Of a stretch of 14,190 bases of DNA, positions 14,162 to 14,190 are shown piece after piece. The position numbers and the translations under genes are program-made. Numbering within the stretch: the stretch's first letter is position 1; every line of letters starts with the position of its first letter. Source of the stretch: Bacteroidales bacterium M2 (GTDB taxonomy: Bacteria > Bacteroidota > Bacteroidia > Bacteroidales > Muribaculaceae); NCBI GenBank assembly GCA_001689415.1, contig LUJM01000109.1:1-14190 (forward strand), read 5' to 3'. Under the pieces are notes generated by a model, which worked only from the letters and a program-made list of their open reading frames with translations, was not told the DNA's origin and did no database searches.

Positions 14162-14190
14162 TGCCTTGTGGTGTAATGGTAGCACGTCGG
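14162..14190 (+). tRNA. tRNA, 5' part only (probably tRNA-Gln)
   Basis: Twenty-nine bases fit the 5' part of a tRNA, cut by the window edge. They give acceptor 5' strand TGCCTTG (14162-14168), U8 (14169), D stem GTGT (14171-14174) pairing with GCAC (14182-14185) with one G-U pair, conserved A14, G18-G19 (14178-14179) and A21. The anticodon is outside the window. The unusual U at position 1 and the GTGTAATGGTAGCAC D-arm suggest glutamine, but the identity is inference. Confidence 0.72.

Noticed and set aside
13973..14176. 67-residue open frame running into the tRNA
   Set aside because: It overlaps a consensus promoter and a tRNA, and has the lysine-rich composition expected of AT-rich non-coding DNA.
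1..14190. CRISPR arrays, insertion sequences, prophage or transposase genes
   Set aside because: No regularly spaced repeats, transposase motifs or phage structural genes were seen on either strand.

Overview
The window looks like chromosome of a Bacteroidota member, most likely order Bacteroidales and plausibly a Muribaculaceae-type gut commensal. The evidence is the TAnnTTTG-type -7 promoter elements (the clearest is TTTG-N19-TAACTTTG before the tRNA at the right end), the near absence of Shine-Dalgarno sites, and protein sequences resembling Bacteroidales versions of DUF1015, PurA, DnaA, the MCE protein and the amidase. The family-level placement is inference.

Layout, left to right. (1) 1-426 is gene-free and carries two hairpins, the second terminator-like, then a possible promoter. 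(2) 427-3501 (+) is a tight four-gene accessory operon: an unrecognised protein with an FtsZ C-terminal-domain-like stretch, a YqiA-like alpha/beta hydrolase with a C-terminal extension, a short DprA/Smf-like (SLOG) protein, and a small unknown protein. Two of the three junctions are ATGA overlaps. This is the least ordinary part of the window. (3) 3579-4820 (-) is a DUF1015 protein with a structured leader; a hairpin at 3513-3544 separates it from the operon. (4) 6867-5072 (-) is a Fur-family regulator gene overlapping purA by ATGA. (5) 7005-9582 (+) is prmA, a small exported beta-barrel-like protein and an ATP-grasp-like protein, closely packed, diverging from fur across a 137-bp region with facing -7 elements inside an inverted repeat. 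(6) 10355-9579 (-) is surE, which meets the ATP-grasp gene tail to tail on a shared TTAA. (7) 11849-10461 (-) is dnaA with an AT-rich upstream region. (8) 13919-12177 (-) is an exported N-acetylmuramoyl-L-alanine amidase followed by an MlaD/MCE lipid-transport protein, closed by a 15-bp stem terminator. (9) 14162-14190 (+) is the first 29 nt of a tRNA, probably tRNA-Gln, behind a consensus promoter.

Most of the right three quarters is housekeeping: purine synthesis and metal/peroxide-type regulation, ribosome modification, nucleotide phosphatase, replication initiation, and envelope maintenance. No CRISPR array, insertion sequence, prophage or transposase was seen. Novelty is concentrated in the 427-3501 operon, the inverted repeat between fur and prmA, and the structured non-coding stretches.
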